From positions 43,662,042 to 43,726,041 of the forward strand of contig CM060734.1 in NCBI GenBank assembly GCA_030704615.1: 64,000 bases of DNA, read 5' to 3'. The position numbers were made by a program, and so were the translations under genes. Below the pieces are notes generated by a model. That model saw only the letters and a list, made by a program, of their open reading frames with translations, was not told the DNA's origin and did not search any database. Source of the stretch: Takakia lepidozioides. Its lineage: Eukaryota; Streptophyta; Takakiopsida; Takakiales; Takakiaceae. Position 1 is the first letter of the stretch; each line of letters opens with the position of its first letter. Positions 43,736 to 56,025 of this stretch are shown here, piece after piece.

Positions 43736-46477
43736 TAGTGGCGCTTGGTTTTGCCACCACGTGGTGGTGAGGTTGGTCATAGAGAGACTCGAATCCGGCC
43801 CTGACGCTTTCTCGCGGGAGATTGGGAGAATCTTCAAGAAGAGCATTAGCTCCGAGAACAAGCCCTGGGAGCACGTGCTCCTACTGACACTTCTTCACAA
43901 CCAGGCCCTTCTGCTCACAGACGCCTTCGGCACAGCCTCATGTTGGGACAGGTGGGTGAGTATTCCCGTGCAGCTTGCGCTCTATCACCATTTGCCTGGG
44001 CCACCTTCTATGGACAATATTGCCGCTCTGCAGGCTCTCCATCCTGAGGCAGACAACATCCTTCCAGCTTTTGTCGATGACTTCGAGCCGGATCAGGTCC
44101 TTTAGCCGGATCTCTCTCTGTTCACCAAGGCCTTCATCCGCAGTCCGCACCTTTCCGCACCAAGACCATCTGGTATATTATACGAACATTTGCGCGATTG
44201 TTTTTCTCCACAAGACTCTGCTAGTGGCTTCTCTCAACTATTTCAAGTTTGTTCCTTCATTGCCGCTGGCCGCATCCCTTCTCCAGTGGCACGTATTCTC
44301 GGAGCCTCCCGACTACTAGCCATGACCAAACACTCTGGAAATGACATCTGTCCCAAATTGCCATCGGGGAAGTTTTGTATCGTCTTGTCAGCCGTCCCCT
44401 TATCATGCAGTACCGTGATGCATTCTCTGCCCACCTCTTCCCACATCAGTTTGGCGTTGCCACTCCAGGCGGTTGTGAGGCTGTGGTACATGGGATTCGG
44501 GCTATTCTTGACCTTCACCCGGACTCGGTTGTGTATCAAATCGATGTAGCAAACGCTTTCAACTACGTCTCCCGCAACGTCATCTTCCAAGAACTTGGCT
44601 CAGCTGGAGGAGATTTTCATCAATTCATCCCTTTTGTCAGATTGTTCTATGGTTCTGTAGCCCCCATTTTCTATAGTCACCATTCTTGTATAGGTGACTA
44701 CACTGTCATCCGGTCTGAGGTTGGCACCCGACATGGCGATCCTTTAGGGGGACCTTTGTTTGCCATGGCACATCTGCGCACCCTTATGTCATCTGTAGCA
44801 GCATTCCCAACGTGCCAGTTCCCCTCAGTTGCTAATGCCACTCACATCATTGGCCCATCCTTTGAGGTGCTTCCTGCATACAACCACTTTGCCGCTCAGT
44901 TTCAGGGTGTGGGGCTATTAGTTCAACCTCGCAAGTATATTGCATGGTCTCCAGTCGGCTTGCCCCCAGACTTTGTACCTCCTGTACAATTCATCACACC
45001 GTCTGACGACATTCACGTCCTGGGCGTCCCCCTTGGTACCACCTCTTTCACTTTCTCTTTCTTGGAAAATGCCCTTAATCAAGATGTCATTCATTCCGAC
45101 CTCCTTCCTCGCCTCGGGGACCTACAAGTAGCGTATGGCATCCTAACAAAATGTTTTATCCAGCGGCCATCCTATCTTCTCATGACTTTCCTGCCTACCC
45201 CTGAGTTTTTGCTGTTATTGTCCGGGTTTGATGCTACCATCACGAATGTCTTTGGTCGTCTTTTGGGACCGGGGGTTTTAAATGGATCCGAGGGGGCTCT
45301 AGCGCGCCAATAGGCTGTTCTTCCCATCTCTTTTGGAGGTGCAGGCTTGCTCTCCACAGTTAGCACTTCCCCCTCTACGTTCTAGGGCAGCTGGGCTTTG
45401 ATTGCCCCTGCCCTTGCATCCCGCTTTTTGTGCAGTCAACGACCCCTGCTCATGGACCCCATTGCTCATGTCGACATTGACATCTTCCATTTCCAACAAC
45501 ATCTTCGCTCTGCACAAGATCTTCTTCCAACACCAGCACGAGCGCATCTTCCTTCGTTCGAGCAGTTGCTTGCCCAAGGCATCGATCACCTACGGGAGAC
45601 TCTCATGGACCGTGTGCACCGATACTCCTTCTCCGACATGCTTTCCAGTAGCTCTTCTTCTGATATGCATCGTGCCAGGCTTCTATCTTGTGTAGGGCCA
45701 GGTGTAGGCGCATGGCTGACAGCCCGACCCACCATCACCCCTTTTCGCTTGTTATCACCCATTTTTGCCACGGCTCTTCGTTTGCGACTTGAGCTACCGC
45801 ATCCTTCTGTGTTAGGTCTGCGACATTGTGTTTGCCACCAGCCTATCGACGCACTTGCTGTCCACCTCCTTCGATGTCCATGTGGGGGAGATCGCACCGC
45901 CACCCATGACGTCGTCCGAGACGCTGTCGCATCGATTACGCGAGAGGCTGGTTTCCATGTCCCGCGAGAGCAATCTCATGTCTTCCCTTCTCATACTCTT
46001 CAGTCCACACGACGACGCGTCGACATCATCCTGCCTAAAGATGGTCTTCACACCCTAGCCGACGTTGTCATTGCCGACCCTACCCGATCCGACCTACTTC
46101 CACGTTCGACATCCTCTTAGGGCTCCGCGGCTTCGGTTGTTGCTTAAGTCAAGGAACGTGACTATCAGGACAGACATCCCACAAACACTTTCATTCCCTT
46201 GGCTGTAGAGAGATATTCGGCTGTCTCCATCGCCAGTTTGACGACCTACTCCGTTCATGTGCCCATGAAGCGGCCCAAAACAAGACCACGGGCCCTTATG
46301 CCTCCGTTCTTGTGGCCTTTTACAGACAAAAAGTGACCGTTACATAGAGCTCAAGCAATGGCCATTTTACATCGGGCGGACGTAGATGGATCGGCTTCAT
46401 CCCACCTCCCAACTCTCTCAGACGTTACATCCATGTTGCCCTCCGACCTACTTCAAGTAGTAGGTTGGGATGAATGA
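43736..46477 (+). pseudogene. Non-LTR retrotransposon ORF with RT and restriction-like endonuclease, dead
   Basis: Decayed ORF of a site-specific-type (R2/CRE-like) non-LTR element. RT pieces run from about 44108: VYQIDVANAFN (motif A, about 44530), GTRHGDPLGGPLFAMAHL (motif B, about 44724). The motif C position (about 44828) reads SVANATHIIGP, so the expected Asp-Asp pair is gone. The C-terminal part (45398-46120) has a Cys/His knuckle (CVCH...HLLRCPCGG at about 45830-45890) and an RRRVDIILPKDGLHTLADVV segment matching the PD-(D/E)xK restriction-like endonuclease. The frame breaks near 44105, 44370, 45313 and 46110, then continues to a TGA at 46475-46477. Confidence 0.75.
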
Positions 46478-47075
46478 GAAGTTTGAATAGTTTAGTTTAG
46501 CTTGCTTCCCTTTCCTCCCTTCTTTGTTCTTTCCCAGGTTTTGGGGTTTTTCTATCATATGTTCAAGTACCTCATGTTTCCTGTAAATAAAGCTGTACAG
46601 GTTTTCATCACATTTAAGACTAAAAAGCATCCACCTTCCTGTTATAAGAGGTAAAAATTAAAAAAGAGTTGGACTAACTTTTTTAAAAAAAAAGAAAAGA
46701 AAAAAAAGCCTCCCTTGTGTTCTGGAGGGGTCGGCATGGGCGATGATAAGACCACTATTGCTTGGTAAAAACTAAAAACATGAAGAAGAGCACACCCAAA
46801 TTTCAAGCAGGCAGCTTGTTAGGACACCATGGCTGGCAGGCGCATACCCTCGGCTATTCTCGAATCACGTCCACAATCTCGCCCACTGGTATGCCCGTAT
46901 AATCTGTCGTTCTTCGTTGCAACCGATGGAGTCTGCTCCTGCTTTGCTGTTTGTAGCTCTTTCTTGGAGGTCATACTGTAACCCACTCGGCAAACAAATT
47001 CGAAAATTCAACAAGGAGCTAATTTGCTCCTGACTTTTCCTATCTCTCTGCAGAGATTAGTGCCACTGCCTGAAA
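46478..47075. other. Intergenic region, no gene seen
   Basis: About 600 bp, AT-rich near 46640-46710 with an A-run (AAAAAAAAAGAAAAG) that could belong to the poly(A) tail of the preceding retrotransposon. CTCTCTGCAG at about 47053 resembles a splice acceptor just before the PPR relic. Confidence 0.5.
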
Positions 47076-48942
47076 ATGGGAAATGAACATGTAACAATCC
47101 GGCATGGAGTGGCGTTGGATGGTTGTGCAGCATCTTGTGGGGATGTAAGGACACTATGCAAGGAGGGAAGACTGAAGGAGGCACTGCACATTTGGCGAAA
47201 GGAAATGTTCGGGCAGACTCCGATACTTATGTCTGTCTCTTGCAGGGGTGCATCAAATTGAAAGCACTGGCAGGCCACATGAACTATACTGACTTCAAGC
47301 AAAACGTCTTTGTAGGGATCACCCTTGTCAACATGTAGGGCAAGTGTGGGAGCATGGTGCATGCACAAGAGGTCTTTGATGAAATACCTCAACTAGATAT
47401 ATACACCTGGAGTACAATGATGGCAGGATATGCCAAGCATGGGCATGCCTCACAGGCTTTCAGAATATACGAGGAAATGTGTCGGGAAGGGGTAATGCCC
47501 GACAGGGTAATGTACACAACTGTTCTCAATATGTGTGTGCCTTGAATCATGTCCATACTGACATGATTGAAAAGGAATTGAATCAGACATTATTTTGGAG
47601 AATGTCCTTGTTCACCTGTATGCCAAATGCAGGAGCGTAAAGGATGCTAGCAAAGTGTTTGACACCATGGAATACGATGATTGCAGAGTATGCTCAGTGT
47701 GGGCATGGTGAAGAGGCTTTCAAAGTTTATGAACAAATGCAACAGGAAGGAGTGCGGCCTGACAGGGTCACACTCATTTGTATTCTCAATGCGTGTGCAA
47801 GTTTAGGAGCCCTTGTTAATGGTAAGCAGGTACATGCTGACATTATCAGAATTGGAATTGTGTCAGACATTACTTGGAAACAACCCTTGTTTTCATGTAT
47901 GCCAAATGTGGGAGCATTAAGGATGCGTGTCAAGTGTTCGAAAAAATGGCTAATTTAGAGAATACCCTCATTGATACATATGCCAAACGTGGAAGTGTAA
48001 AGGGTGCCCATCAAGTGTTCGACAAAATGGGTAAACGAGATGTGGTATCATGGAGTGCGATGATTGCAGGACATGCCCAGAATGGATGTGGTAGGGAGGC
48101 CTCCAACTATTTAATCAGATGCAACAGAAAGGAGTGATGCCAAACGCTGTCACCTTCAATTCTGTTCTCTCTGCATGCAGCCATGTGGGTCTAGTGCATC
48201 ACTACTTTGATTCCATGAGTCAAGATCATGGCCTCACACCTATGTTGGAGCATTTTGGCTGCATGGTGGACCTTCTTGGCCGTGCAGGTCGATTGGATGA
48301 GGCACAGGACTTCATTAACAAAATGCCCATTGAACCAGATGCTTTGGTCTGGGGGTCCTTGCTTGGTGCCTGCAGAATTCATGGCAATGTAGAGGTAGCA
48401 GAATGTGCCGTAAAATCCATTCTCAAGTGGAATCCACAGGACCCTGCAGCTTATGTGCTGTTATCAAACATTTACGCTGCGGCTGGGAGGTGGGACGACA
48501 AATCAAAGGTCAGAAGAATGATGGAGGAGAGAGGTGTGAGAAAAGAGCCAGGGCACAGCTGCATTGAGGTCTATGATCAGGTTCACGCATTTCTTTTGGA
48601 GGACATCTCCCATCCACAAATTGAGGGGATCCATGCGTAGCTGAAGAGATTGTCTGGCTGGATGATGGAGGCTGGGTATGTGCCTGACACGCGCTTTGTA
48701 TGGCATGATGTGGAGGAGGAGCAGAAGGAATTTTCTCTTTGCCACCACTGAGAATTGCTTTCGGGCTGATCAGCACGCCCCCAGGAATGCCTATCCGTGT
48801 AATTAAGAACCTTCGAGTGTGCGGTGACTGCCACAATGCCACCAAGTTCATCTCAAAGATTGTTGGACGAGCAGTTGTGTTACGGGATTCCAACCGCTTT
48901 CACCACTTCCAAGAAGTTTGTTCTTGTGGAGACTACTGGTGA
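47076..48942 (+). pseudogene. PLS-DYW pentatricopeptide repeat gene, decayed
   Basis: A broken paralogue of the 56300 gene. It begins with the shared lead (CGDVRTLCKEGRLKEALHI), then PPR motifs scattered over several frames (47123-48130), with an internal deletion and duplication-like rearrangement around 47540-47960. The E1/E2 part is in one frame (48119-48640). The DYW part resumes at 48739 and ends CSCGDYW at 48942. The stretch that should hold the HSE zinc/catalytic motif (about 48745) is deleted and out of frame, so no deaminase activity is possible. An in-frame TAG lies at 48638-48640. In the family these are organelle C-to-U RNA editing factors. Confidence 0.85.
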
Positions 48943-49960
48943 CACAAGCAACATGAGATATTGAAAGTGCGGCGTTTCAAATGTGAGGGCAATTCCTTCT
49001 AATCTTTGAAGGAGAATGCAACGGGTTCTGAAGGTACTGGGATTGCTTGATGTAGCTCCAACCCTTCAAAAGAGATTTTGTATATGGTTATGCAAGCTAC
49101 CATTCAACCTGGTTTTGAAGTGCTCGGCACATTGATAATGGTGCCATTTAAATAATATGGAAGGTTAACCACCCAGCCATGAAGAAGATTGGGTTTGTTA
49201 ATTGTCATTATGAGCCACTTTAGTTGGATCCAGTATCTGCAAACATGTCCCACAAATGTGGGTACGTTTTTCAGTCTCAGGTTGTGAGTTACTTCAGCTG
49301 ATGTTCAATGGATCTCAGATCACTTTTTTTCTTTTATTTGTTCACCCAGGGGTCACTATATCCGTCTCTCATCTCAATGAGGTCATTTAAATCAATAGTG
49401 AGCTTTAAGGCCACATGTGGGAGTCTGTCATATCATTTAGCCATGGTGACATCATGGATTTTCAGCAATGAACATGTTGCCTCACTGATGCCCTGACTTG
49501 AGCAATTGGGAGCTCCGCAACCTGTCAGGTTTGCGATCCCAAAAATAGCTTGCCATCACTGGTGGAGAACTCTGAAAGAAACATAGTTTAGAAGTGTCTT
49601 GTTGACCGAAAGTCAGCAAGCCCGTGGATGTTTAAAGAGTAATGTTGAAGTTATGGGAGGTTGACAATGTAGAGCTCGTAGACAACTGTTTGCTCGGAGT
49701 CGAAAGGAAGATGACAACAATCCTTCCCTTTTAGCCTTTTAGGAGAATCACTGAACCTCGTGCTATCTGCCATAGTTGACCTTGGAAATTGATTGAGTGC
49801 ACTTACAACTCGCTACCCTGATTTTGCTTGCCGTAGCCTGCATAGGATGTACTCATAAGACATTGTTTGCCGTAGCCTTGTGGCTGTAGACCCCACGCCC
49901 AGTTTGGGCGGAACAAAGGAACTACCTTTGTGAGGGGCTCACTCCAGTAGTGTGACTTAC
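48943..49960. other. Region without a supported gene
   Basis: About 1 kb downstream of the PPR relic. A + strand frame at 49308-49496 is short and unconvincing. No repeats or RNA gene seen. Confidence 0.5.
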
Positions 49961-50088
49961 CTTGGTATAAACAATTAGTTTGGGCTTGCCAGATATCCTC
50001 TAGAAAACCCTTCACACTAGCATTGGTCTGCTGTGTGTGAGCAGCCCAAAAGGACGACCACAGCAGGTCCAGGGCTTTAAAGGTAGCC
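49961..50088 (-). CDS. Candidate internal exon, unrecognised gene
   Basis: On the - strand a 128-bp open segment is bounded by a good acceptor (TTTTCTATACAG) and donor (CAAG|GTAAGT). It encodes ATFKALDLLWSSFWAAHTQQ and continues to about DIWQAQTNCLYQ, with normal protein composition. Another candidate exon lies 330 bp upstream (50415-50650). I do not recognise the protein. This could be a real multi-exon gene or its relic. Confidence 0.35.
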
Positions 50089-50414
50089 TGTATAGAAAAC
50101 ATGAAGAGGAATCTGGTGCAAACTTTTGCCTCATTGTTCATGCTCGATTGTCCTTGCATTCTGCAGACAACTCCGGTGTCACTAGGTTTTCCAGGATTTA
50201 ACTGCTGCTGTTCACATTTGGGTGGTAACAATTACCATGGACCCTGGTGTGCTAACTTGACAGACACAGTTGATCATTCCATGAATCAAGTCCCCATATC
50301 TAGAATCTCAAGTGAAATCAAACAAAATTGAAACTAGAGCAGCCGGGTAGGGGACAATAAATGGGGAGCACTATAATCTATACCGTGGGACCAAGAGAAG
50401 CTCCATTGACGTAC

Positions 50415-50650
50415 CGACATGCATGGACAAAGTTGGGCCAAAGATATCACTGGCTTCATGGCCACTTCTGCATATAATGTGAGCAAATTGAGGAACACAT
50501 AGAATTATGGTGCAGCAATCCAGCCTCTTGGCTTCTCCAAGGTGCACATATTGCAACTCCTCTTTCCACACCTGGCTCACAAGCACATAGAGGTATTTCA
50601 GACAACTTATGCACAAGCGCATGTGACGTAGAAGGAATTGGAAGGCAGGA
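50415..50650 (-). CDS. Candidate internal exon, unrecognised gene
   Basis: A - strand segment encoding LKYLYVLVSQVWKEELQYVH and then AKRLDCCTIILCVPQFAHII, ending at a plausible donor (GTCG|GTACGT at 50414). The alpha-helical, Leu/Cys-rich composition looks like genuine coding sequence, perhaps a HEAT-like helical protein. The acceptor was not clearly placed. Likely the same gene as 49961-50088. Confidence 0.35.
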
Positions 50651-51674
50651 ATTGGAAAGAACCTTAAGTTACAAATCTGTGCTGCAACTAACATTGGCTA
50701 AACAGAGGTCACGGGTGCTGGTGGAGTTTTCTTAACCTTGGATATTTAACACTAGAACTTCAGCTATGGACAAAATAATCTAACCAGATGTTCATTGCCT
50801 TCTGGAAGGAGGCTTCAAAACTTAACACCATCCTCAACCAGAGTTAATAATTTAGGATCGAATAGGTATATTACTGTTCCTAATCTTTCATGGCTGTGCA
50901 TGCATTTCCGGTCATGAAGTCATGATAAACAGGAACCCGAGCAAATAACAGTTGGTACTGAAATAGGTGATCAATGCAATGTATAAATGTAGCTTGGAAG
51001 AATGGTATGCCCTTTCATGCAGGTGCCCCTGTATGCAAGAGTCTCTTACAACCTTACCCAATTGCATCAAACTCTATCACTCGTTTTCATTTGCGCTTCA
51101 TCTACCAGGGTCACTACTTCCTGCCTCGTAGTTAGCTACTTGAAAATTTACTAAACGTTTGTGAATACTTAGGAAAAGATTTCCAACCGCGCCTTCATGT
51201 ATTGGTATTGGAATGTTTTCAGGTCAGTGAAGTTGAACTTCCTGAAGCCATCCCCATGATCCGTCCAACAAATGGTACACCAATTTTTTTGGTTTATCGC
51301 CCCTTTGAACAACACTAAGCAATTACCACACCCTGTTGCATTTTACCCACCAGCAACAATCCGTAGAGTAATAAGAGGAGTTGTCATACACAGAGAAGAA
51401 AGCTTTCACACAAAGTATAAGGAAACTCTTCATTATCCAAGCTTCAACTAGCTGCCTTTCTCCTCCCTTTCTTGATCCAAGAGAGACAAGACCACATTGG
51501 TCTGACTACAGTCACATGGAGTGTCTCTGACGCTCACTAACACATGCAAAGCACATGCGATGTTACCATAAACGTGAGTATCAATCATTCCAATGTTTGC
51601 AAAGAATATATATAAATCATCTGGTGTAAATACATGCATGCTCAGATGATGCCCATTGCTCTAGCTATCTCTGC
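50651..51674. other. Region without a supported gene
   Basis: About 1 kb, perhaps intronic if the flanking - strand exons belong to one gene. Only short frames, no clear repeats. Confidence 0.4.
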
Positions 51675-51826
51675 AACCATACTCTGCAGTCATTTTCCTT
51701 CCTACATCCTGCTCTGATGTCCCTCCATATGGGTCTCCATTGCCACCATGGGTGTGCACAAGGATATCCCATTTGCAGTGAAGATGAGAAATGAACTGTA
51801 GCAGAACTCCCATGAAGCTTTAAATT
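51675..51826 (-). CDS. Candidate exon with C-terminus, unrecognised
   Basis: The - strand reads SFMGVLLQFISHLHCKWDIL, then VHTHGGNGDPYGGTSEQD and a TAG at about 51675. It is preceded by AATTTAAAG, which could be a weak acceptor. If real it would be the end of a separate gene, because other candidate exons lie further downstream on the same strand. Weak evidence. Confidence 0.2.
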
Positions 51827-54130
51827 GGCTTAGATGACCAAAGTTCACAGCATACTGGAAAATACTCACTAACCTTCAGGTTTTGTCTGCCTGGAGTTGT
51901 GACACCCAGCCATCAGATGAAGATAAGAAAAGATGCAAAACCCCAAGTTGATCTTATAGATAAGGAAATCTCAAAGCCAAGTAGACCAGATTCATAGCAG
52001 TGAATGATGGATACTGGTGGTATTTGCCAGAATAAGGCCTGTTGATGGAGCAGCTCGAATCAGCTATCACTGCTGCACATGTAGTAGACTGAAAATACAT
52101 TGAGCCATGCATTGGACCATGCAAGCTGTGCCTTGGTCACCACTGCATGTAGGAATGTTTCCGTGGTGCCTACGGTATTATCATTCAGGATACAAATTAG
52201 TGTTTCAACTCCACAACACATTTCAAAGGCACTTCACAAGACTTATTCTGAGATGAAAGTTAGATCCAGCCCATGTGAAGATCTCTCTCACAAGTGCACT
52301 CACTCTAGCTGGCACAGAGCTCAAGGCAGCCAGAAAATGGCAGCCAGAAATAGCAAGCTACATGTCATGAAGAATTGCAATAGCCTGGGAAGGCTTCTGA
52401 TGCATTCCAGCAGTCAATAGGGCAAGAAATGCACAAGTTTAACAGTGTAATCTAGCAAGCAAGGCATTAGATTCTTCACCCTTTGAGCCTGCTGCAAGAT
52501 AGACATTGCTCTTGTGACAGCAAAAATCGTTTTGAACCAGATGCTGCTCCTTATAAGCCCACCATAACCTGCTCATTCTGCAATGCAAGCAGTTTCTGCC
52601 TTTCAGATGTGTCATAAGTGTACCTTATGCAATCCCAAATTGAATATTCCTTCCTACAGATTTCCTAACCCAAAACAATTCGAGTATTCCCACCACCAGC
52701 AAAGACGGAGGGGGAGTCGAACCCCCTTCTCTGCCCCAGTGTGCAGACAGTCTCCCCCCCAAGCAGCCAAGCATCCCCCCAAGCAACAAGCATATCCCCC
52801 CAACAACAACCAACCCTCCCCCCCAAAATTCCCAAAATCTGCATCCCAAAGATTGCCACCCCAACAACAAAATAAACCCCCAAAGAAGAAAAATGCATCC
52901 CCTGCACAATCCAGACATCCCAGCAGCAAACACATCCCAATGACAAAATTGAAAAAGATGCGGGCATAGTCATAAGAGAATTTATCCTAGCATGTAACTC
53001 CCTATAATATTTTTTTTCTTATTTTTTTCCTTAAGAGGGTTACCTCTGATCTATTACGGTCATAAGTCATAAGCCTCTTGGCTTTGTAGAGTGTGTGCTT
53101 CATCGGATTGGTCTCGAGTTAGAGAAGCACTTGTTGTTGGGTTCTCTCAAGCACATGCCAACATCTTCCATCCCCCGATCTCACGCACAAATATAGTAGA
53201 TATGTAGGGAGGCACGAGCATTTGCATCACTCTCCATCAACCAGTTCCAGAAAAGCAGCTGTCAGATCTGAAAGGAGAAGGCTGCTAGGTGAATGGTCTG
53301 CACATGGAGTACAGAAGATGGTGGTCAGCAATGTCAAGAAATTTGAGGTCCGTAAGAGCAGCACTGTGACAATCAGCTTGATGGGTGTACAGAGCTCCTT
53401 GTGAATTGTCAATCTCGATTTGCTTCAGTGTCCAGCTCCATGCCCAGTTAACAGACACAGGGATGGTAGCGTGCTCTGGCGCTCTCCTGAGCGTCCAGGG
53501 AGAGGCGACAGCGAAGGCCCTGTCTTTGCCTTACGGTGATAGTGCGGGAGGCCTCTCATCATGCAACAGATTAAGGGGTCAGGCTGTGGAACTGAAATGC
53601 GTGCCAACCTTGAAACTGCCGTGTCAGAGGCCCTTGCAAGTAAGGGCTTATATGATGCCTCCCGAGCCTCCAGGGACACCGAAGACAGGTTTGAACATGT
53701 AATTTTTTTCTGTAGTTTTTGCTTGTTTAGCTTGTTGCCATCCAGGCTCCAAACAATTCCCTTAAGAATAACAAGAAGATCTACACAATTTCGGTCGCAG
53801 ACGTTTCCATTGTGGTCACGCACAGGGGTTTATAAGGATTGGGACCCTACTCGTCCTTCCATGAGCTTGTTTAGCCTCCGGTGGAATATGAGAGAAGTAT
53901 CCACCAGGTTTTCTTTCAGGGTGGGGTTTCTGATTGGGCTCGCCCATGGCCGACGGAAATGCTGCTGGAGGTGCAAGCACTCGAGCTCGTTCAGGAATAT
54001 AGATGATTAGTTACCACTAGTATGACACAGATTGTGGTGGTCCTTGGAGCAGTGCGGAACGACAATGTCAGTCACACTGTTGGATGATGAGGGAATAGAG
54101 AGATGTACCTCTTCACCAATTTTTGCACTG
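51827..54130. other. Region without a clearly supported gene
   Basis: About 2.3 kb. A Pro/Gln/Lys-rich + strand frame (52583-52969) rests on simple CCCCAAACAACAA-type sequence and has no domain. GGGGGAGTCGAACCCCC at 52710-52726 forms a perfect stem with a tRNA T-loop on the - strand (TTCGACT), but no tRNA body is attached. Frames at 53222-53404 and 53385-54010 overlap on both strands and look like chance. Confidence 0.45.
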
Positions 54131-54649
54131 GTCAGTATGAAGTACCCTTGAGGACATAGTCCCACCGAGAATCAACCCTCCTGGAGCCAGTTGTACTACC
54201 CACCAGAGTATGCCATAATCTCGCAGAGCTGACCAAAATCCGGTTACAAGCTTGAATGGCTGGATTAGGCATTTTGCTAGAAAATACTATATCAGTGCTT
54301 GAGAAAGCACAGTGGGAGAGAGGATAGAATATTGTCGGTTCATTCCAAAAGTTGGCTGTGACATACCGTTGAGCTGGATACTGAACCCTACAGAGCCAGA
54401 TTGGAGTATACGAGGCTCCGCCTGATTTTTCCCATGAGTCCGAGCATAGCTGAGGTACAGGGAGGTCAGTATTGCTTGATGTATGCACGAGCATTGACTT
54501 TACACCAGAGTATGAGGTCAATTCCGGCACTGCTTCCCTCTCTAGCTGGAAACAGATATGACAGGTGGCTCTCTGAGGGGTTGCACTGTGGGTCATTGTT
54601 AAACAAGAAGGGCAGATTGGCGCAGAGAAACAGAGAATACGGAATGGTA

Positions 54650-55410
54650 CTTTATAAGGTCTGCAGAAAGCTCAAAGAGCTTATGGGAAGGTAATCTGCC
54701 AAGTATTTCTGCTCCTCGTAATGGAATTCCTCTGTGAGAGATTGGGTATCATGGAATAGACAATTGAATCTCCCATGAATCTCATAGCAGAAAGGGCAGT
54801 GAAAGAAGAAATGTTCTTCATTTTCCCTGTTTTTCCCAGGGCAAACGGAGAGTAGGTGGTCCCCACGTTGCAGGTTGTCCTACCTACCAGTCTCAACCTG
54901 TAGACTGTGGGAGCCCACCTTGGACCTCCCAAATGCCCTTAAAAGCGAGGGAGATAGAGCTGGAGACAATTGGGCTGCAAGATTCTATCGGCATGGAGGA
55001 CCAAGAATGTCTCCCTGTAGGACTGCAGTTTTGTTGTAAGATTGGCTGGTTTCAGTGTCCACCTGATGTGAAGTTCCATACGTTCTTGTCTGATGCATCT
55101 ATTGCTGTCCTGCTTGGACACAATTTCACCCCATCCATATTTTGTGGGAGTAAGGAATCAACAGAGTCCATTGTGCTCAAAAAAGTTGGACACCTGAGCA
55201 TGCCAGGAGGTATTGAAACCGGCAGTTTTGAGCCTGATAGATGTTGTGAGGGCCCGGGCTGTCATCCCTTTGGGTGGAAGGGTTTGTAACCTTGTAAGAA
55301 AGATTGTAAGCCTGAATATGGCCTCCGTTTGAAGCGGTACGCATGCAAATTCCACACATAGAATATGGATGGTGTTGTACCTCTAGCTGCAAGCATTCCT
55401 TGACAAGCAT
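54650..55410 (-). pseudogene. Retroelement RT C-terminal fragment (zinc-binding tail)
   Basis: On the - strand around 54860-54740 the sequence encodes LLSVCPGKNRENEEHFFFHC then PFCYEIHGRFNCLF, matching the C-x(n)-EEHFFFHC zinc-binding tail at the end of many LINE-type reverse transcriptases. Upstream pieces (to about 55410) have RT-tail-like composition but are broken by stops. It separates the OSB exons from anything further upstream. Confidence 0.4.
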
Positions 55411-55498
55411 TCAACTGAAATCTGGGTGAGTGGTTGATGAGAAAGAGACAGTGGCTATCAGGAGCTGCTAAAACTCTGTTTTTTTTGTTTGCATGCAG

Positions 55499-55578
55499 GC
55501 CAGGAAATAAGCATAGAACGGCTCTGGCAGGAGTTCAGGAAAGATCGTTCACAGTGGTGGGACATTAGGGCTAATAAG
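55499..55578 (+). CDS. OSB-type gene, exon with first half of the PDF motif
   Basis: An 80-bp exon bounded by TTTGTTTGCATGCAG acceptor and AATAAG|GTAAGG donor. It encodes ERLWQEFRKDRSQWWDIRAN, the first half of the PDF motif that defines plant organellar single-stranded DNA-binding (OSB) proteins (W..F......QWWD.R..K). OSB proteins act in mitochondria or plastids on single-stranded DNA and recombination surveillance. It joins in phase 0 to the next exon at 55853. The OB-fold SSB domain that normally precedes it was not found; a retroelement fragment lies just upstream. Confidence 0.7.
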
Positions 55579-55852
55579 GTAAGGTTTTCTCTTTGCCTCC
55601 AAATCATATCTACTTACTGAGGAAGAAGAGAGGGAATTGATGGTTTTTTCCTTAGTGAAGCTGATTTAGTGTATTTGCAAACTGGACATAGGTTTTAGTG
55701 GGTCTCATTGTTGGATCAGTCAGTTGTGAGTTCACAATCACATTTCAGTTGCTTCGTTAAAAGTTGGAGTATGTTGTTAAACTGATACCTGTGAAAAACT
55801 GGTCAATATGACAGCCATTGTTGGTCAGCTTCTAACCGGTTAGTCTCCACAG

Positions 55853-56025
55853 AAAAATCAAAGATCACCAGACTTCAAACATAAGCGTACAAAGCAGGTC
55901 CTTTGGCTTGACAGTCGGTTGAACCCCCCTTGGGTGAAAGCAGAGGTAGTTCCTTCGTTACAAGGTCAAGCACAATCTGGAGATGGCTCTAATGCTAATG
56001 GAACCCCAGGCCGAGAAAACAACAG
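55853..56025 (+). CDS. OSB-type gene, exon with second half of the PDF motif
   Basis: A 173-bp exon after acceptor TTAGTCTCCACAG, ending at donor AACAG|GTACTG. It encodes KNQRSPDFKHKRTKQVLWLD then SRLNPPWV: the PDFKHK core and the Leu-Trp-Leu that follow in OSB proteins. Start phase is 0, end phase 2. The next acceptor-like TTAATGCAG at 56229 opens the PPR reading frame in the matching phase, so these exons could belong to one transcript with the PPR gene. Otherwise this is the 3' part of an OSB relic. Confidence 0.7.

Noticed and set aside
52710-52726. tRNA gene suggested by a perfect T-arm-like stem and TTCGACT loop
   Set aside because: No anticodon arm, D arm or matching acceptor strand is found next to it; at most a tRNA-derived fragment.
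52583-52969. Pro/Gln/Lys-rich open frame as a gene
   Set aside because: It rests on low-complexity CCCCAA/CAACAA sequence and overlaps equally long frames on the other strand.
53385-54010. Search for the OB-fold SSB domain that should precede the PDF motif
   Set aside because: No segment here or elsewhere upstream resembled the SSB core; the retroelement fragment at 54650-55410 separates the regions.
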